Source: Eubacterium sp. (lineage in GTDB: Bacteria; Bacillota; Clostridia; Lachnospirales; Lachnospiraceae). From it: a stretch of 58,494 nt of DNA. The notes beneath the pieces were generated by a model. It saw only the letters and a list, made by a program, of their open reading frames with translations, was not told the DNA's origin and ran no database searches. The stretch lies in the NCBI GenBank assembly GCA_021769425.1, contig JAETSX010000047.1, positions 1-58,494 of the forward strand, read 5' to 3'. The translations under genes and the position numbers were made by a program. Each line of letters begins with the position of its first letter. Positions within the stretch are counted from its first letter, which is position 1. Positions 49,417 through 58,417 of this stretch are shown here, one piece after another.

Positions 49417-50349
49417 TCAGAACCGTTTTTCCTCACGCAAACCGGCCACTGCCTCAAAATACCTGCCGATTTCCCGCCAGGCTTTCCTGGATTCCGGCAT
49501 CATCATCATGCCCATCTGAAATACATGGAACATTCCCTCATAAATGCTCAGGCGTACTTTTGCCCCCTGCTGTTTAGCCTTATAGGCCACTCCCACGGAA
49601 TCGCTTAAGAGCATTTCCACAGAGCCTGCCTGAATCAACATAGGCGGAAACCCCCAGTAATCCCCGAACATAGGGGAAATATACGGATCCTTTGGATTAT
49701 GCCAGCCGATATACTCCCGATTATAAATCAGGCTGTCCCTGGTATTTCCAAAGAGAGGATCCCTCTCATAATTGTCCTCATAGGAAGGGCCACTGGCCGT
49801 CAAATCAGCCCAGGGGGACATGAGAATCAACCCGCCGGGCAACCGGCGGTTGTGATCCTTCAGATACATGCAGAGAGCCAGCGCAAGCCCGCCTCCTGCG
49901 GAATCCCCGGCTACAATAATCTGCCTGCTGTGCCAGCCGGCCCCCTTCAGCCAGTCAAAGGCTTCCACCGCATCCTCCAAAGCCGCCGGATATGGATCCT
50001 CCGGCGCCACCCGGTAATCAATGGTCAATACACTCATGCCTCTGCTGACTTCACAATACAGGCCCGCAAAGGAACGGTAAGCATTGCGCATGGCGCCGAT
50101 ATAACCGCCGCCGTGAAGCTGCAGAATCACATAGTCATTTCTGGAGGCTTCACGGCTGCCCAGATACTCCATTTTAAACCGGGGCAGCTCAATCTCTTCC
50201 ATATAGAAACAGCCGGGGCACCGCCACTTTGGCTCTACCAGCTTTTTCCGCAGTTCTCCGGTTTTAATCTTTCTCCCAATCAGGTTGTCATTGGTCACAT
50301 GGGCAATCATATCCCGAATCACCCTGCCCATTACACTGACTTCTTCCAT
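49417..50349 (-). CDS. Alpha/beta hydrolase of the HSL/acetyl-esterase group
   Basis: A 310-residue cytoplasmic esterase. The HGGG oxyanion motif appears as LHGGGYIGAM, the nucleophile elbow as VAGDSAGGGLAL, the acid as the segment following DPYISPMFGD and the final His in YEGMFHVFQMGM. No signal peptide. The ATG at 50349 is chosen (AAAGGA seven bases before); the frame opens ten codons earlier. It is the last of a leftward trio with a DUF6320 protein and a condensation-like acyltransferase; the hydrolase may remove the acyl group the transferase adds (inference). Confidence 0.85.
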   Translation of the reverse strand: MEEVSVMGRVIRDMIAHVTNDNLIGRKIKTGELRKKLVEPKWRCPGCFYMEEIELPRFKMEYLGSREASRNDYVILQLHGGGYIGAMRNAYRSFAGLYCEVSRGMSVLTIDYRVAPEDPYPAALEDAVEAFDWLKGAGWHSRQIIVAGDSAGGGLALALCMYLKDHNRRLPGGLILMSPWADLTASGPSYEDNYERDPLFGNTRDSLIYNREYIGWHNPKDPYISPMFGDYWGFPPMLIQAGSVEMLLSDSVGVAYKAKQQGAKVRLSIYEGMFHVFQMGMMMMPESRKAWREIGRYFEAVAGLREEKRF

Positions 50350-50471
50350 AGCCTGTCCTTTCTTATGCCTGTAATCCAAAAATCTGCAGGCTGCTTCTTA
50401 CTTTTGCAATACGAGCCGGATATTGCTCACCTTCAAAATATAAACCGCCTATCATCCGGCAAATAAATATT

Positions 50472-51140
50472 CTACACATGGAACCTCCGCTTCAATTCCG
50501 CTTTCGCTTTCCGATCGCCGAAAATCAGCGTACCCAAAAGCAGGCACAGAGACACTGCCAAAGCCGCCAGCGCAGACAGCGGTTTGGTTATCACGCCGAA
50601 TCTCCACAAAATCATGCATACCACAGAAGCCACCACTGTAAGAATCTGCATCAGAATATAACTCTGCCAATTAGAGGCATTGACAATCATCAATGTGACG
50701 ATAGTTCCATTCAGCAGCAAAATCGCTCCGGGCAGGACATAATTCACAGACCAGCCCCGATATCCCACAATATAATCCGCCGCAATTACCAGAAGCACGG
50801 CGCCAATTACCTGTATCACTATCACTGTCTGATATCCCCGGTTCTTCTGAAGGGAATACTTCAAAGTAATATAAAAATACAAAATACAGATTCCCGTAAC
50901 TGCAGACCACCAGACCCCGTGAAAATACAGATAATTAATCACAATCAGGGCCGCTTCTGACACAATGGCCAGAAAACTGTACAGACGCACAATAAAACTA
51001 AGTTTTTTGGAAACAGATTTCACATCAGGATACCTGGCGCCCTGCTCCTCTTCTCCGGATATTTCCAAAACACTGCTGCACAGCGGGCAGACTGCCGTGT
51101 CATCTAAAATTTCCACCCTGCATTTCTTGCACTCTCTCAT
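50472..51140 (-). CDS. DUF6320-type membrane protein with zinc ribbon
   Basis: A 222-residue protein. It begins with a zinc ribbon (CKKCRVEILDDTAVCPLC, C4-C7 and C18-C21), a short linker, then six hydrophobic segments, and ends in a basic tail (DRKAKAELKRRFHV). The layout matches the family I know as DUF6320. Its function is not known. Its ATG overlaps the stop of the acyltransferase gene (51137-51140), so the two are made together and may form a membrane-bound acyl-transfer unit. Confidence 0.8.
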   Translation of the reverse strand: MRECKKCRVEILDDTAVCPLCSSVLEISGEEEQGARYPDVKSVSKKLSFIVRLYSFLAIVSEAALIVINYLYFHGVWWSAVTGICILYFYITLKYSLQKNRGYQTVIVIQVIGAVLLVIAADYIVGYRGWSVNYVLPGAILLLNGTIVTLMIVNASNWQSYILMQILTVVASVVCMILWRFGVITKPLSALAALAVSLCLLLGTLIFGDRKAKAELKRRFHV

Positions 51141-52414
51141 TCCTCATAAACTCCATTCGTCTCTATTTTCACCGGTATCCCATCTTCCGAAAGCCTCCGG
51201 AAAAATCCCCTCTGTACAGACACATCCGCCAGATTACTGGTAATAGTAAAAACCAGCGTATCCTGGTAGGAGCAGATAGTCCCCTTAATATTCTGTCCTT
51301 CAGACATGGACAAAAAAGCGCGGAAGCCTTCGACATAGTCCTGATATTCTTCTCTCACCTGAATGTTCCCGATATTTGTCACTGTGGTGGTATTAGCCAG
51401 GGCGCTGTTGTGATATACATACCGCATGGCAATATTTTTAATAAACAGCGGCACTGCCCGCAAAATAAAATTTTTCTCATTTGAAACATTATAGGCAAAA
51501 AGGTTCTCCAGGTTTTCCCTGTTGATCTGGCTCCGCAGGCTTTCCGCTACAATCTCCGCCACTTCCTCAAAGGTGTAACTATCCTTTTCGGGATGAAACA
51601 CTGCCGACACAATCACGAAAAAATTCTTCATGGTGATGGAGTCAAAATAAGGCCGCAGATTCACCGGAACACAGGAACTGATGGGCCGCTTTCCAGGCAT
51701 CCCATGCAGGCATTCCTGATAAATGCTCCACAGAAAAGCTGCCACCAGATACTCGTTGATAGACACCTGATAATGACTGCATGCTTTTTTTAACTCTTTG
51801 ATGGGCATGAGTCCATGCATCACCCCAAGCTCCGAGGGCCTTAACTTTTCCCCTTTCACATGATAGGCCCGCTCGGTTTTATAGCCTTTTTTATGGCTCT
51901 TTTTGTAATTTTTTAGATAACTGTCTTCCCGGTTCAGGGAAGTGTCGCTGCAAAGCCCGTCTCCCATTTTCTCCTGAAGCGCAGGATGGGCCAGGCGAAG
52001 ATACTGGTACGTCAGCTCCTTCAGAAAGGTAATTCCGCCCATGCCGTCTGTCAGCACATGAAAGACTTCCAGATTAATTCTGTTCTTATAGAAATTAACC
52101 CGAAACAGATAATTTCGGTTCCGGTTGGGAGAGATATACTGGCAGGGATAACGATACTCCTCCTTTACCTCCGGCGCCGGCTTTTGATTGGTCTCAAAAT
52201 AATACCAGAAAACCCCGTAACGCATCCGCACCCGAAAAACGTCAAACCAAGGCAGGACCTTCTCCAGCGCCTGCTGCAAAAGCTCCTTTTGAATCTCCTC
52301 TTTCAGGACAACGGAAATACGGTATACATTGCTCATGCCTTCTCCTGCAATCACCGGAAACAAATGCGCCGTATTATCCAGCTTATCCCATTTAATTTCT
52401 CTTTCTTCTGCCAT
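51137..52414 (-). CDS. Condensation/alcohol-acyltransferase-like protein
   Basis: A 425-residue protein of the CoA-dependent acyltransferase superfamily (BAHD, alcohol acetyltransferase, NRPS condensation). The catalytic H-x-x-x-D is clear: EVFHVLTDGMGGITFL near residue 118. The C-terminal half contains PVNLRPYFDSITMKNFFV and TTTVTNIGNIQV, usual for the second lobe. No carrier-protein or adenylation domain is present. Start at 52414, with AGGAG eight to nine bases upstream inside a tandem repeat. Coupled by overlap to the DUF6320 gene. Acceptor and donor cannot be told. Confidence 0.85.
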   Translation of the reverse strand: MAEEREIKWDKLDNTAHLFPVIAGEGMSNVYRISVVLKEEIQKELLQQALEKVLPWFDVFRVRMRYGVFWYYFETNQKPAPEVKEEYRYPCQYISPNRNRNYLFRVNFYKNRINLEVFHVLTDGMGGITFLKELTYQYLRLAHPALQEKMGDGLCSDTSLNREDSYLKNYKKSHKKGYKTERAYHVKGEKLRPSELGVMHGLMPIKELKKACSHYQVSINEYLVAAFLWSIYQECLHGMPGKRPISSCVPVNLRPYFDSITMKNFFVIVSAVFHPEKDSYTFEEVAEIVAESLRSQINRENLENLFAYNVSNEKNFILRAVPLFIKNIAMRYVYHNSALANTTTVTNIGNIQVREEYQDYVEGFRAFLSMSEGQNIKGTICSYQDTLVFTITSNLADVSVQRGFFRRLSEDGIPVKIETNGVYEE

Positions 52415-52533
52415 TTTGCCAAACTCCTGATCCGCTGTTTTAAGACAGCCTTTTTGCCAAACTCCTGATTTGCTGCACTAAGACAGCCTTTTTGCCAAAC
52501 TCCTGATTTGCTGCACTAAGACAGCCTTTTTAC
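52414..52533 (-). repeat. Three tandem 38-bp units carrying a ribosome site
   Basis: TTTTGCCAAACTCCTGAT starts at 52414, 52452 and 52490 (plus-strand reading). On the minus strand each unit contains CAGGAGTTTGGCAAAA, and the one nearest the gene is the actual ribosome site of the acyltransferase. The two extra sites lie in the leader and lack ATG codons. Confidence 0.8.
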
Positions 52534-52594
52534 TAACCACATAATCTGCCGCTCCTGCATTTTCGTCCGTATTCAAATATAAAATATTGAACTG

Positions 52595-55396
52595 CTAAGA
52601 CAGCCATTTCGTCAAAACCTTAACCAGAAGCTGAATGTCAATGGGCTTTGCCAGATGATCATTCATCCCTGTATGTATTGCTTTCTGTACGTCCTCAGAA
52701 AAAGCATTGGCTGTCATTGCCACAATCGGGATACTCCCGGCATCTTTTCGGCCGCTGTCACGGATCTCCTTTGCCGCTGTATAGCCGTCCATCACCGGCA
52801 TCTGAATATCCATAAAAACAATATCAAACCAGCCTGCCTCCCGGCTCTGGTAAATCTCAACCGCTTCTTTTCCATTAGAAGCAAGTATCACTTCCAAACC
52901 AAACATTTTCAGGATTTCCATTGCAATTTCTATATTTAATTCATTATCCTCCACCAGCAGAACCCGTTTGCCGGGAAAAGAAGCCATTTCCTCTTTTTCC
53001 TCTCCGCTTTCTCCCTTATTTTGTTCTTCTTCACTCTGCAGGGGCAGAAACAGCGTAATGATAAATTTAGTTCCCTTATTCAGTTGGCTTTCCACCTGAA
53101 TATCCCCCTGCATCAACTGAATCAGATTGTAGGCGATGGGCATGCCAAGGCCAGTGCCTTCTATGCTCTCCACCCTTGGATCCGCGGAACGTTCAAAAGG
53201 TTTAAACAGCTTTTGCTGAAATTCCTCTGTCATGCCGAATCCATTATCTTCAATGGTAAACCGGTAATACCCATAATTCTGATGCAGCGATGAAAGCTCC
53301 TCCACATGAAACTGAATCCAGCCGCCCTTTTGAGTATATTTTACCGCATTCCCTAAAATGTTGTTAAATACTTTCTGAAGACTCAGATTGTCCCCCATTA
53401 CTTTCCGGTTCTTTACCTCTATGCTTAAGGTGAGCTTCTGCTGTTTTTCCTCCGCTTTTGTCTGGGAAATGGCCATTACCTCTTCCACCAGTTCCGCCAA
53501 ATCAAAATCCTCAATAGCAAGATTCATCTTGCCGCTTTCAATCCTGCTCATATCCAGCACTTCATTTACCAGATTCGTCAGATGATGGCTGGCAATCTTT
53601 ATTTTATTCAGGCAGTCTGAAACCCGTTCTTTGTCGTCAATATTGGCTTCCGCAATGGCTGACATTCCCACAATGGCATTCATCGGGGTGCGGATGTCAT
53701 GGCTCATTTTGCTTAAAAATTCACTTTTGGCCCGGTTGGCCTGTTCGGCCGATTCAAAAGCCTTCTGCAATGCCGCCTTATTGTCTGCTTCTGTCTGAGT
53801 CTGCTGTTCAATATCCCGGACACAGACGAACAATTTGGTATGCTTTTCATCAAAATAGCGGATCGTCACCAATTTATGCCGGTTTCCATATTCCTCATTG
53901 CCTGTAAAATAATACTGCACTGCCTCCTGGGTCTGTTCCAGACGTTCTAAAATCCCCTGCAGCGTAACCCGGTTCTGGAAAAAATCTTTATCCCTCTCGC
54001 AGATAAATAGATCGGTAAACCGCGTCTTAATCTCTTCAAAATCCCCCTGACTGATGGTCCTTCTGGAATTGATATGCTTCGCAATCTTAACTTCCGTATT
54101 GCCGCTGTTCACATCAATAATGCCGATCCCGTCATATTCTGAATCCACGGTAAACTTATATAAAGACTGATACCGCTCATTCTCCAGCTCCATTTCCCGC
54201 TGTCTGGTTAAATCTTCAATAATTCCTACAGCAAATACCGTATTCCCCCATTCGTCAAATCTTACGCTGGAAATACTGCACTTACACCAGAATTTCCCCT
54301 TCCTGGCACTGTAATAAAAATAATCATTCTTCCCACCGTTTCGGATAAATTCATGTACGCGGCAGAACAGCTCATAATATTCCTGATCCACCAAATCCTT
54401 TGCAAAGTCATGTTTCACATCCAGATATTCTTCCCTGCATCCGTAATAGCGCGCCGTTTTCTCCGGCAGCAGGATCTTTTCTTCTTTGGGATAGTAAAAA
54501 TATTCAAAAATATTTGTATTTTTCAAAGACATCCGAAGGATTTCCATATTTCCTTCGTGACGGTTCTCTAAATATTTCTGATATTCCTTTTCCTGTTTTT
54601 TTTGCTCGTCAATATCCTGAACCGCAATCAATACCCTGCGATCCTGCGGGGTTTTTGCAATAAAATAACAGGTAAAGCTGACCCACCGGTATTCTCCTTC
54701 TATCTTTCTGCGATACTCCCGAATAAATTTTACCTTTCCTCGTTCCAACTGCTTTTGCAGATTTTCCAGACAAATCTCCTTTTGGAGCCGTTCCCAATCC
54801 TGAGGATGGTAATGCAGCGCCATATTCCATACAGCATCATCCATGACAGTTCCGTCTGATAAAATAGTTTCTGCCTCTTTCGCTAAATAAAGAGGATAAA
54901 CTTTGCTCTTGTCTATGTCCAGCATCATAACGGAAAAATACAAGTCTTTCAAAGAAGCCAGCATGGACTCGTTAAAACTGCGCAATTGCTCTGTCTCTTT
55001 TTTCAGGGAAACCATCTCCGAAATATCCTGATGGTATCCCCAGAACCGAAGGCCCCGGGTGCATTCCTGATCCAGCGTTCCGCCGCAGCGCACATACATT
55101 TTCCCCGTATCAGGATGGCGCCAGCCGTAACTGACTTCTCCATGCTGTCCCTGGGCCATGGTTTCTACCGCTTTCTGCACCAACCCCAGAGCGGATTCTT
55201 CGATCCTGCTGTGCCAGTGAGCGTAACATTCTTCCGGCGTCGGAATTTCCTTCAGTCCCAGCAGTTCCAGCATTGCCCGATCTGCATACATCCGTTCTGG
55301 TTTGCCTTCTTCTATTTCGATAGACCACAACCCCACTTTTGCATCAAAAAGGATATGGTTCATTCTGATATTTTCATCAAACATTCCATTTTCCAT
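52595..55396 (-). CDS. Hybrid sensor histidine kinase / response regulator
   Basis: A 933-residue cytoplasmic sensor with no membrane helix. Several PAS-like domains fill residues 1-540 (for example MYADRAMLELLGL ... WGYHQDISEM, then two more with their PAC ends VLIAVQDIDEQ and VFAVGIIEDLTRQ). Then HisKA with KMSHDIRTPMNAIVGM (phosphorylated H566), HATPase_c with GNAVKYTQKGGW, DNGFGMTEEF and GTGLGMPIAYNL, and a receiver domain with VLLVEDNELN, FDIVFMDIQMPVMDG (D863) and the switch Lys in HLAKP. The signal is unknown and probably intracellular. AGGAAC precedes the ATG. Confidence 0.93.
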   Translation of the reverse strand: MENGMFDENIRMNHILFDAKVGLWSIEIEEGKPERMYADRAMLELLGLKEIPTPEECYAHWHSRIEESALGLVQKAVETMAQGQHGEVSYGWRHPDTGKMYVRCGGTLDQECTRGLRFWGYHQDISEMVSLKKETEQLRSFNESMLASLKDLYFSVMMLDIDKSKVYPLYLAKEAETILSDGTVMDDAVWNMALHYHPQDWERLQKEICLENLQKQLERGKVKFIREYRRKIEGEYRWVSFTCYFIAKTPQDRRVLIAVQDIDEQKKQEKEYQKYLENRHEGNMEILRMSLKNTNIFEYFYYPKEEKILLPEKTARYYGCREEYLDVKHDFAKDLVDQEYYELFCRVHEFIRNGGKNDYFYYSARKGKFWCKCSISSVRFDEWGNTVFAVGIIEDLTRQREMELENERYQSLYKFTVDSEYDGIGIIDVNSGNTEVKIAKHINSRRTISQGDFEEIKTRFTDLFICERDKDFFQNRVTLQGILERLEQTQEAVQYYFTGNEEYGNRHKLVTIRYFDEKHTKLFVCVRDIEQQTQTEADNKAALQKAFESAEQANRAKSEFLSKMSHDIRTPMNAIVGMSAIAEANIDDKERVSDCLNKIKIASHHLTNLVNEVLDMSRIESGKMNLAIEDFDLAELVEEVMAISQTKAEEKQQKLTLSIEVKNRKVMGDNLSLQKVFNNILGNAVKYTQKGGWIQFHVEELSSLHQNYGYYRFTIEDNGFGMTEEFQQKLFKPFERSADPRVESIEGTGLGMPIAYNLIQLMQGDIQVESQLNKGTKFIITLFLPLQSEEEQNKGESGEEKEEMASFPGKRVLLVEDNELNIEIAMEILKMFGLEVILASNGKEAVEIYQSREAGWFDIVFMDIQMPVMDGYTAAKEIRDSGRKDAGSIPIVAMTANAFSEDVQKAIHTGMNDHLAKPIDIQLLVKVLTKWLS

Positions 55397-55465
55397 ATTC
55401 GTTCCTCATACCGAATTTTTATTCTATTTCCACATGCAGTTCCTTCACATGAACCGGATTCTCAA

Positions 55466-55557
55466 ATACCCGTGAGCGAAATCATTTGCCGGAAGATCAT
55501 TCATAGCTTTGAGGAAAAAAGCAAATGATTCGGCAAATAAGTATGCTCGTGAGTATA
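55466..55557 (-). repeat. 92-bp interspersed hairpin repeat, copy 4
   Basis: Begins AATACCCGTGAGCGAAATC and ends TGCTCGTGAGTATA, the same orientation as copy 1. It lies between the aspartate kinase 3' end and the sensor kinase start. Confidence 0.85.
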
Positions 55558-55579
55558 ACAACGGAATCAGCCGGAACCG

Positions 55580-56899
55580 TCAAATCTGAGTCACCACAAA
55601 AATATTGTAAATAGCCCGGATTGCCTCTTCAAAATCACTGTTCTGCACGCCGATAATAATATTCAGCTCACTGGAGCCCTGATCAATCATTTTGACATTC
55701 ACGTTCACATGGGCAAGGGCGGAAAAGATTCTCCCTGCCGTTCCTCTGGTGGATCTCATTCCCCGTCCCACCACGGCAATCAATGCCAGATTTCCCTCCA
55801 AATCAATGCTGTCCGGCTGTGCCAGACGGTGAATGGCCGACAATACCTGCTGTTCCTTTCCCTCAAACTCCTCCTGATGGACAAACACCGTCATGGTGTC
55901 AATGCCGGAAGGCACATGTTCAAAGGAAATTCCATGCTCTTCAAAAGCTGAAAGCACCTTTCTGCCGAACCCAACCTCCGCATTCATCATGTCCTTATCA
56001 ATATTGACCGCCACAAATCCTTTCTTTCCCGCAATTCCGGTGATGGTATAATCCGGCTGCCTGCAGGTGCTTTCCACAATCAGCGTTCCCTCGTCCTCCG
56101 GCGCATTGGTATTGCGGATATTGATGGGAATTCCCTCTTTGCGCACCGGAAATACCGCATCCTCGTGAAGTACGGTAGCCCCCATATAAGAAAGCTCCCT
56201 GAGTTCCCGGTAAGTAATCACTTTTATCACTTCCGGATTCTCAATAATTCTGGGGTCCGCAATCAGAAATCCTGAAACATCCGTCCAGTTTTCATAGATA
56301 TCCGCCCGCACTGCCTTTGCCACAATGGAACCTGTAATATCGGAACCGCCTCTGGAAAAGGTCTTTACCGTACCGTCTTCTTTGGCCCCGTAGAACCCGG
56401 GAATCACTGCATATGCGCACTCTTTCAGACGCCGGGATAAAATCTCGTCGGTCTTATCTGCATCAAACTCGCCGTTTTCTTTAAATACAATCACTTCTGC
56501 AGCGTCGATAAACTCAAAGCCCAGGTAATTTGCCATAATGATTCCGTTTAAATATTCACCCCGGGAAGCCGCATAATCCACCCCTGCTTTGTTCCTGAAG
56601 TTATCCGCAATTCCTTCAAATTCTTTATTCAGGGACAGACTCATATTCAGCCCATTGATAATAGCGTCATACCGTTCCTGGATTTTCTTCAGCAGCGGCA
56701 TAAATTTTCCTTCCGCTTCTGCCAGCTCATAACACTGATACAGCATATCCGTCACTTTCGTATCTTTGGCATTGCGTTTGCCCGGTGCGCTGGGCACCAC
56801 ATATCTGCGGCTCTCATCAGAACGGATAATTTTTCCAACTTTAGCAAACTGGCCCGCGCTTGCCAGAGAACTTCCGCCGAATTTAACTACTTTTGTCAT
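55580..56899 (-). CDS. Aspartate kinase
   Basis: Phosphorylates aspartate, the first step to lysine, threonine and methionine. The 439-residue protein has VVKFGGSSLASAGQFAKV at the start, the kinase segments FSRGGSDITGSIVAKAV and WTDVSGFLIADPRI, and two C-terminal ACT domains (ITGIAGKKGFVAVNIDKDMM and LIAVVGRGMRSTRGTAGRIF) that sense end products. The start is the ATG at 56899 with GGAAGGA before it; an upstream in-frame stretch to 57004 has no family features. No lysine riboswitch is seen upstream. Which amino acid inhibits it cannot be told, so no lysC/thrA name is given. Confidence 0.93.
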   Translation of the reverse strand: MTKVVKFGGSSLASAGQFAKVGKIIRSDESRRYVVPSAPGKRNAKDTKVTDMLYQCYELAEAEGKFMPLLKKIQERYDAIINGLNMSLSLNKEFEGIADNFRNKAGVDYAASRGEYLNGIIMANYLGFEFIDAAEVIVFKENGEFDADKTDEILSRRLKECAYAVIPGFYGAKEDGTVKTFSRGGSDITGSIVAKAVRADIYENWTDVSGFLIADPRIIENPEVIKVITYRELRELSYMGATVLHEDAVFPVRKEGIPINIRNTNAPEDEGTLIVESTCRQPDYTITGIAGKKGFVAVNIDKDMMNAEVGFGRKVLSAFEEHGISFEHVPSGIDTMTVFVHQEEFEGKEQQVLSAIHRLAQPDSIDLEGNLALIAVVGRGMRSTRGTAGRIFSALAHVNVNVKMIDQGSSELNIIIGVQNSDFEEAIRAIYNIFVVTQI

Positions 56900-57079
56900 A
56901 TTTTCCTTCCACAAAATAAGGGAAACCTTATCTTCCTTTCTTTTAATTCTTCTCTTAATTCTTCTCTTCAAACACAGTATTGCAATCAGAGTGTATTTTA
57001 CCACAAAATCAGCGGAATGAAAACTTATTTTTTTGTTTTTTCATGATTACAGGTTGCTAAGTGAACATTTACTACAGAC

Positions 57080-57108
57080 TTGCTTTTTGTTGAAACCTGT
57101 ATTATAAT
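57080..57108 (+). promoter_or_regulatory. Promoter of the LytTR regulator gene
   Basis: TTGCTT (57080-57085) and TATAAT (57103-57108) 17 bp apart, 33 bp before the ATG. Confidence 0.65.
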
Positions 57109-57140
57109 ATCGACAAATTGATTTTTTTGAGGAAAAGTAC

Positions 57141-57875
57141 ATGAAAATTACAATCTGCGATGACAACATGAAGGATCTGGCAAAAATAGAGCAGTTGATC
57201 ACCAGTTATAAAACTCTTTATCCGGGAAATGATTTTGAACTGGAGACTTATACGGATCCCTCTCTCCTTTTAAAAAAAATACAGGGAAACCATCTGTCTG
57301 ACATTTATGTCCTGGATATTATCATGGCCGGAACCACCGGCATTGATATTGGAAAACTTTTAAGGCTCTCTGACAGCCAGACTGCCATTATTTACACCAC
57401 TTCCTCCGACGAGTTTGCACTGGACGCTTACAGCGTCTATGCCCTTAGATATCTCTTGAAACCGATACAGGAGGAACCTTTTTTTGAAGCCTTAAGCTAT
57501 GTGCTGAACCACCGGCAGAATACAGAAGATCCTATTTTTCCGGTGAAAACCAAAGACGGGCTGGTGTCTGTTCCTTATTCCAAAATTGAATATATTGAGA
57601 ATGCCTCAAGGATGCTTCAGATCCATTTGACAGACAACACCGTTGTAACCAGCATTTTTATCCGGAAATCTTTTGATGACGAAATCAAAGATCTGGTTCA
57701 GGACAAATACTTTATGCAGGTCCACAAATCCTTTCTTATTAACTTCAATCATGTGAGAAAGCTGGACGGCAGCAGCATTATCATGAACAGCGGCGCGGAC
57801 ATTCCCATCAGCAAAAAGAACACGGCAAATGTAAAGAGGCAGTATCTCCTATTTATTTCATCACATTACAGGTAG
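57141..57875 (+). CDS. LytTR-family response regulator
   Basis: A 244-residue regulator: receiver domain (1-125) with acidic pocket DDN at 8-10, phosphorylated Asp in DIYVLDIIMAG (about D57), Thr/Lys switch (YTTSS, and LLKPIQ with the Lys), and a LytTR DNA-binding domain (145-240) with IEYIENASRMLQIHL and FMQVHKSFLINFNHVRKLDG. Such regulators pair with GHKL-type sensor kinases, often in peptide signalling. The gene next door, 8 bp on, encodes the membrane part expected of such a sensor. Confidence 0.92.
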   Translation: MKITICDDNMKDLAKIEQLITSYKTLYPGNDFELETYTDPSLLLKKIQGNHLSDIYVLDIIMAGTTGIDIGKLLRLSDSQTAIIYTTSSDEFALDAYSVYALRYLLKPIQEEPFFEALSYVLNHRQNTEDPIFPVKTKDGLVSVPYSKIEYIENASRMLQIHLTDNTVVTSIFIRKSFDDEIKDLVQDKYFMQVHKSFLINFNHVRKLDGSSIIMNSGADIPISKKNTANVKRQYLLFISSHYR

Positions 57876-57883
57876 GGGGAAAC

Positions 57884-58417
57884 ATGGACTATTTTAATAA
57901 TTTATCTTATCTGCTCAGCCATATATTTTTAATGTTGTTTATCTATCTGTTTATTCCCCACCGTTACTCTAAAACAGTGTCCCGGTTGATCTGCCTGACT
58001 TCTTTCCTGCTTCTTTGCAGCGCTGACATCCTGAAATTAAATATTGTTCCGGACAATGATCTCTGCTACCTGCTCGTCACGATTTTTCAAATCATTGTGA
58101 CCCAGTCCACAGGCCTCTTCCTGGCTCCCGAAATCAACAGTAAAACTCTTTTTATGGGCTTAAGCGCTTCCAACTATACCATTATCGGAAGCGTTGCCGC
58201 TTCGATCCTTTATATCTATACAGACAATATCCCTATCTCTCTGGTGGGAAATTTCGCAGTCCATGCTGCGGTTTTGTTTATACTGTACAAGAGCATACAT
58301 AATATCTGGCTCAGGCAGTATGAACGCGCCGACTCCAAAGGCTGGTGGGAATTGTGTTTGATCCCCTCCTTTTTCTACTGTGTAGTCTCGGAAACTCACA
58401 GCCCTTTATTTTACTGA
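57884..58417 (+). CDS. Membrane protein, probable sensor-kinase N-terminal part
   Basis: A 177-residue protein with five hydrophobic segments (from LLSHIFLMLFIYLFIP to LVGNFAVHAAVLFILY). By position after a LytTR regulator and by layout it resembles the membrane part of a GHKL histidine kinase, which would need a further 250 or so residues. The frame stops at 58415-58417 right after LIPSFFYCVVSET, in the place where such kinases continue with another helix; whether this is an early stop, a frameshift, or a real short protein cannot be judged because the window ends 77 bp later. AGGGGGA precedes the ATG. Confidence 0.55.
   Translation: MDYFNNLSYLLSHIFLMLFIYLFIPHRYSKTVSRLICLTSFLLLCSADILKLNIVPDNDLCYLLVTIFQIIVTQSTGLFLAPEINSKTLFMGLSASNYTIIGSVAASILYIYTDNIPISLVGNFAVHAAVLFILYKSIHNIWLRQYERADSKGWWELCLIPSFFYCVVSETHSPLFY

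Noticed and set aside
49699-50466. 255-codon open frame on the plus strand
   Set aside because: Antisense to the HSL-type hydrolase, whose catalytic motifs are clear.
55580-57004. 474-residue start for aspartate kinase
   Set aside because: The extra 35 residues are basic and unlike the family; GGAAGGA precedes the ATG at 56899.
56900-57140. Lysine riboswitch or T-box before aspartate kinase
   Set aside because: The leader is short and shows no conserved core or specifier loop.
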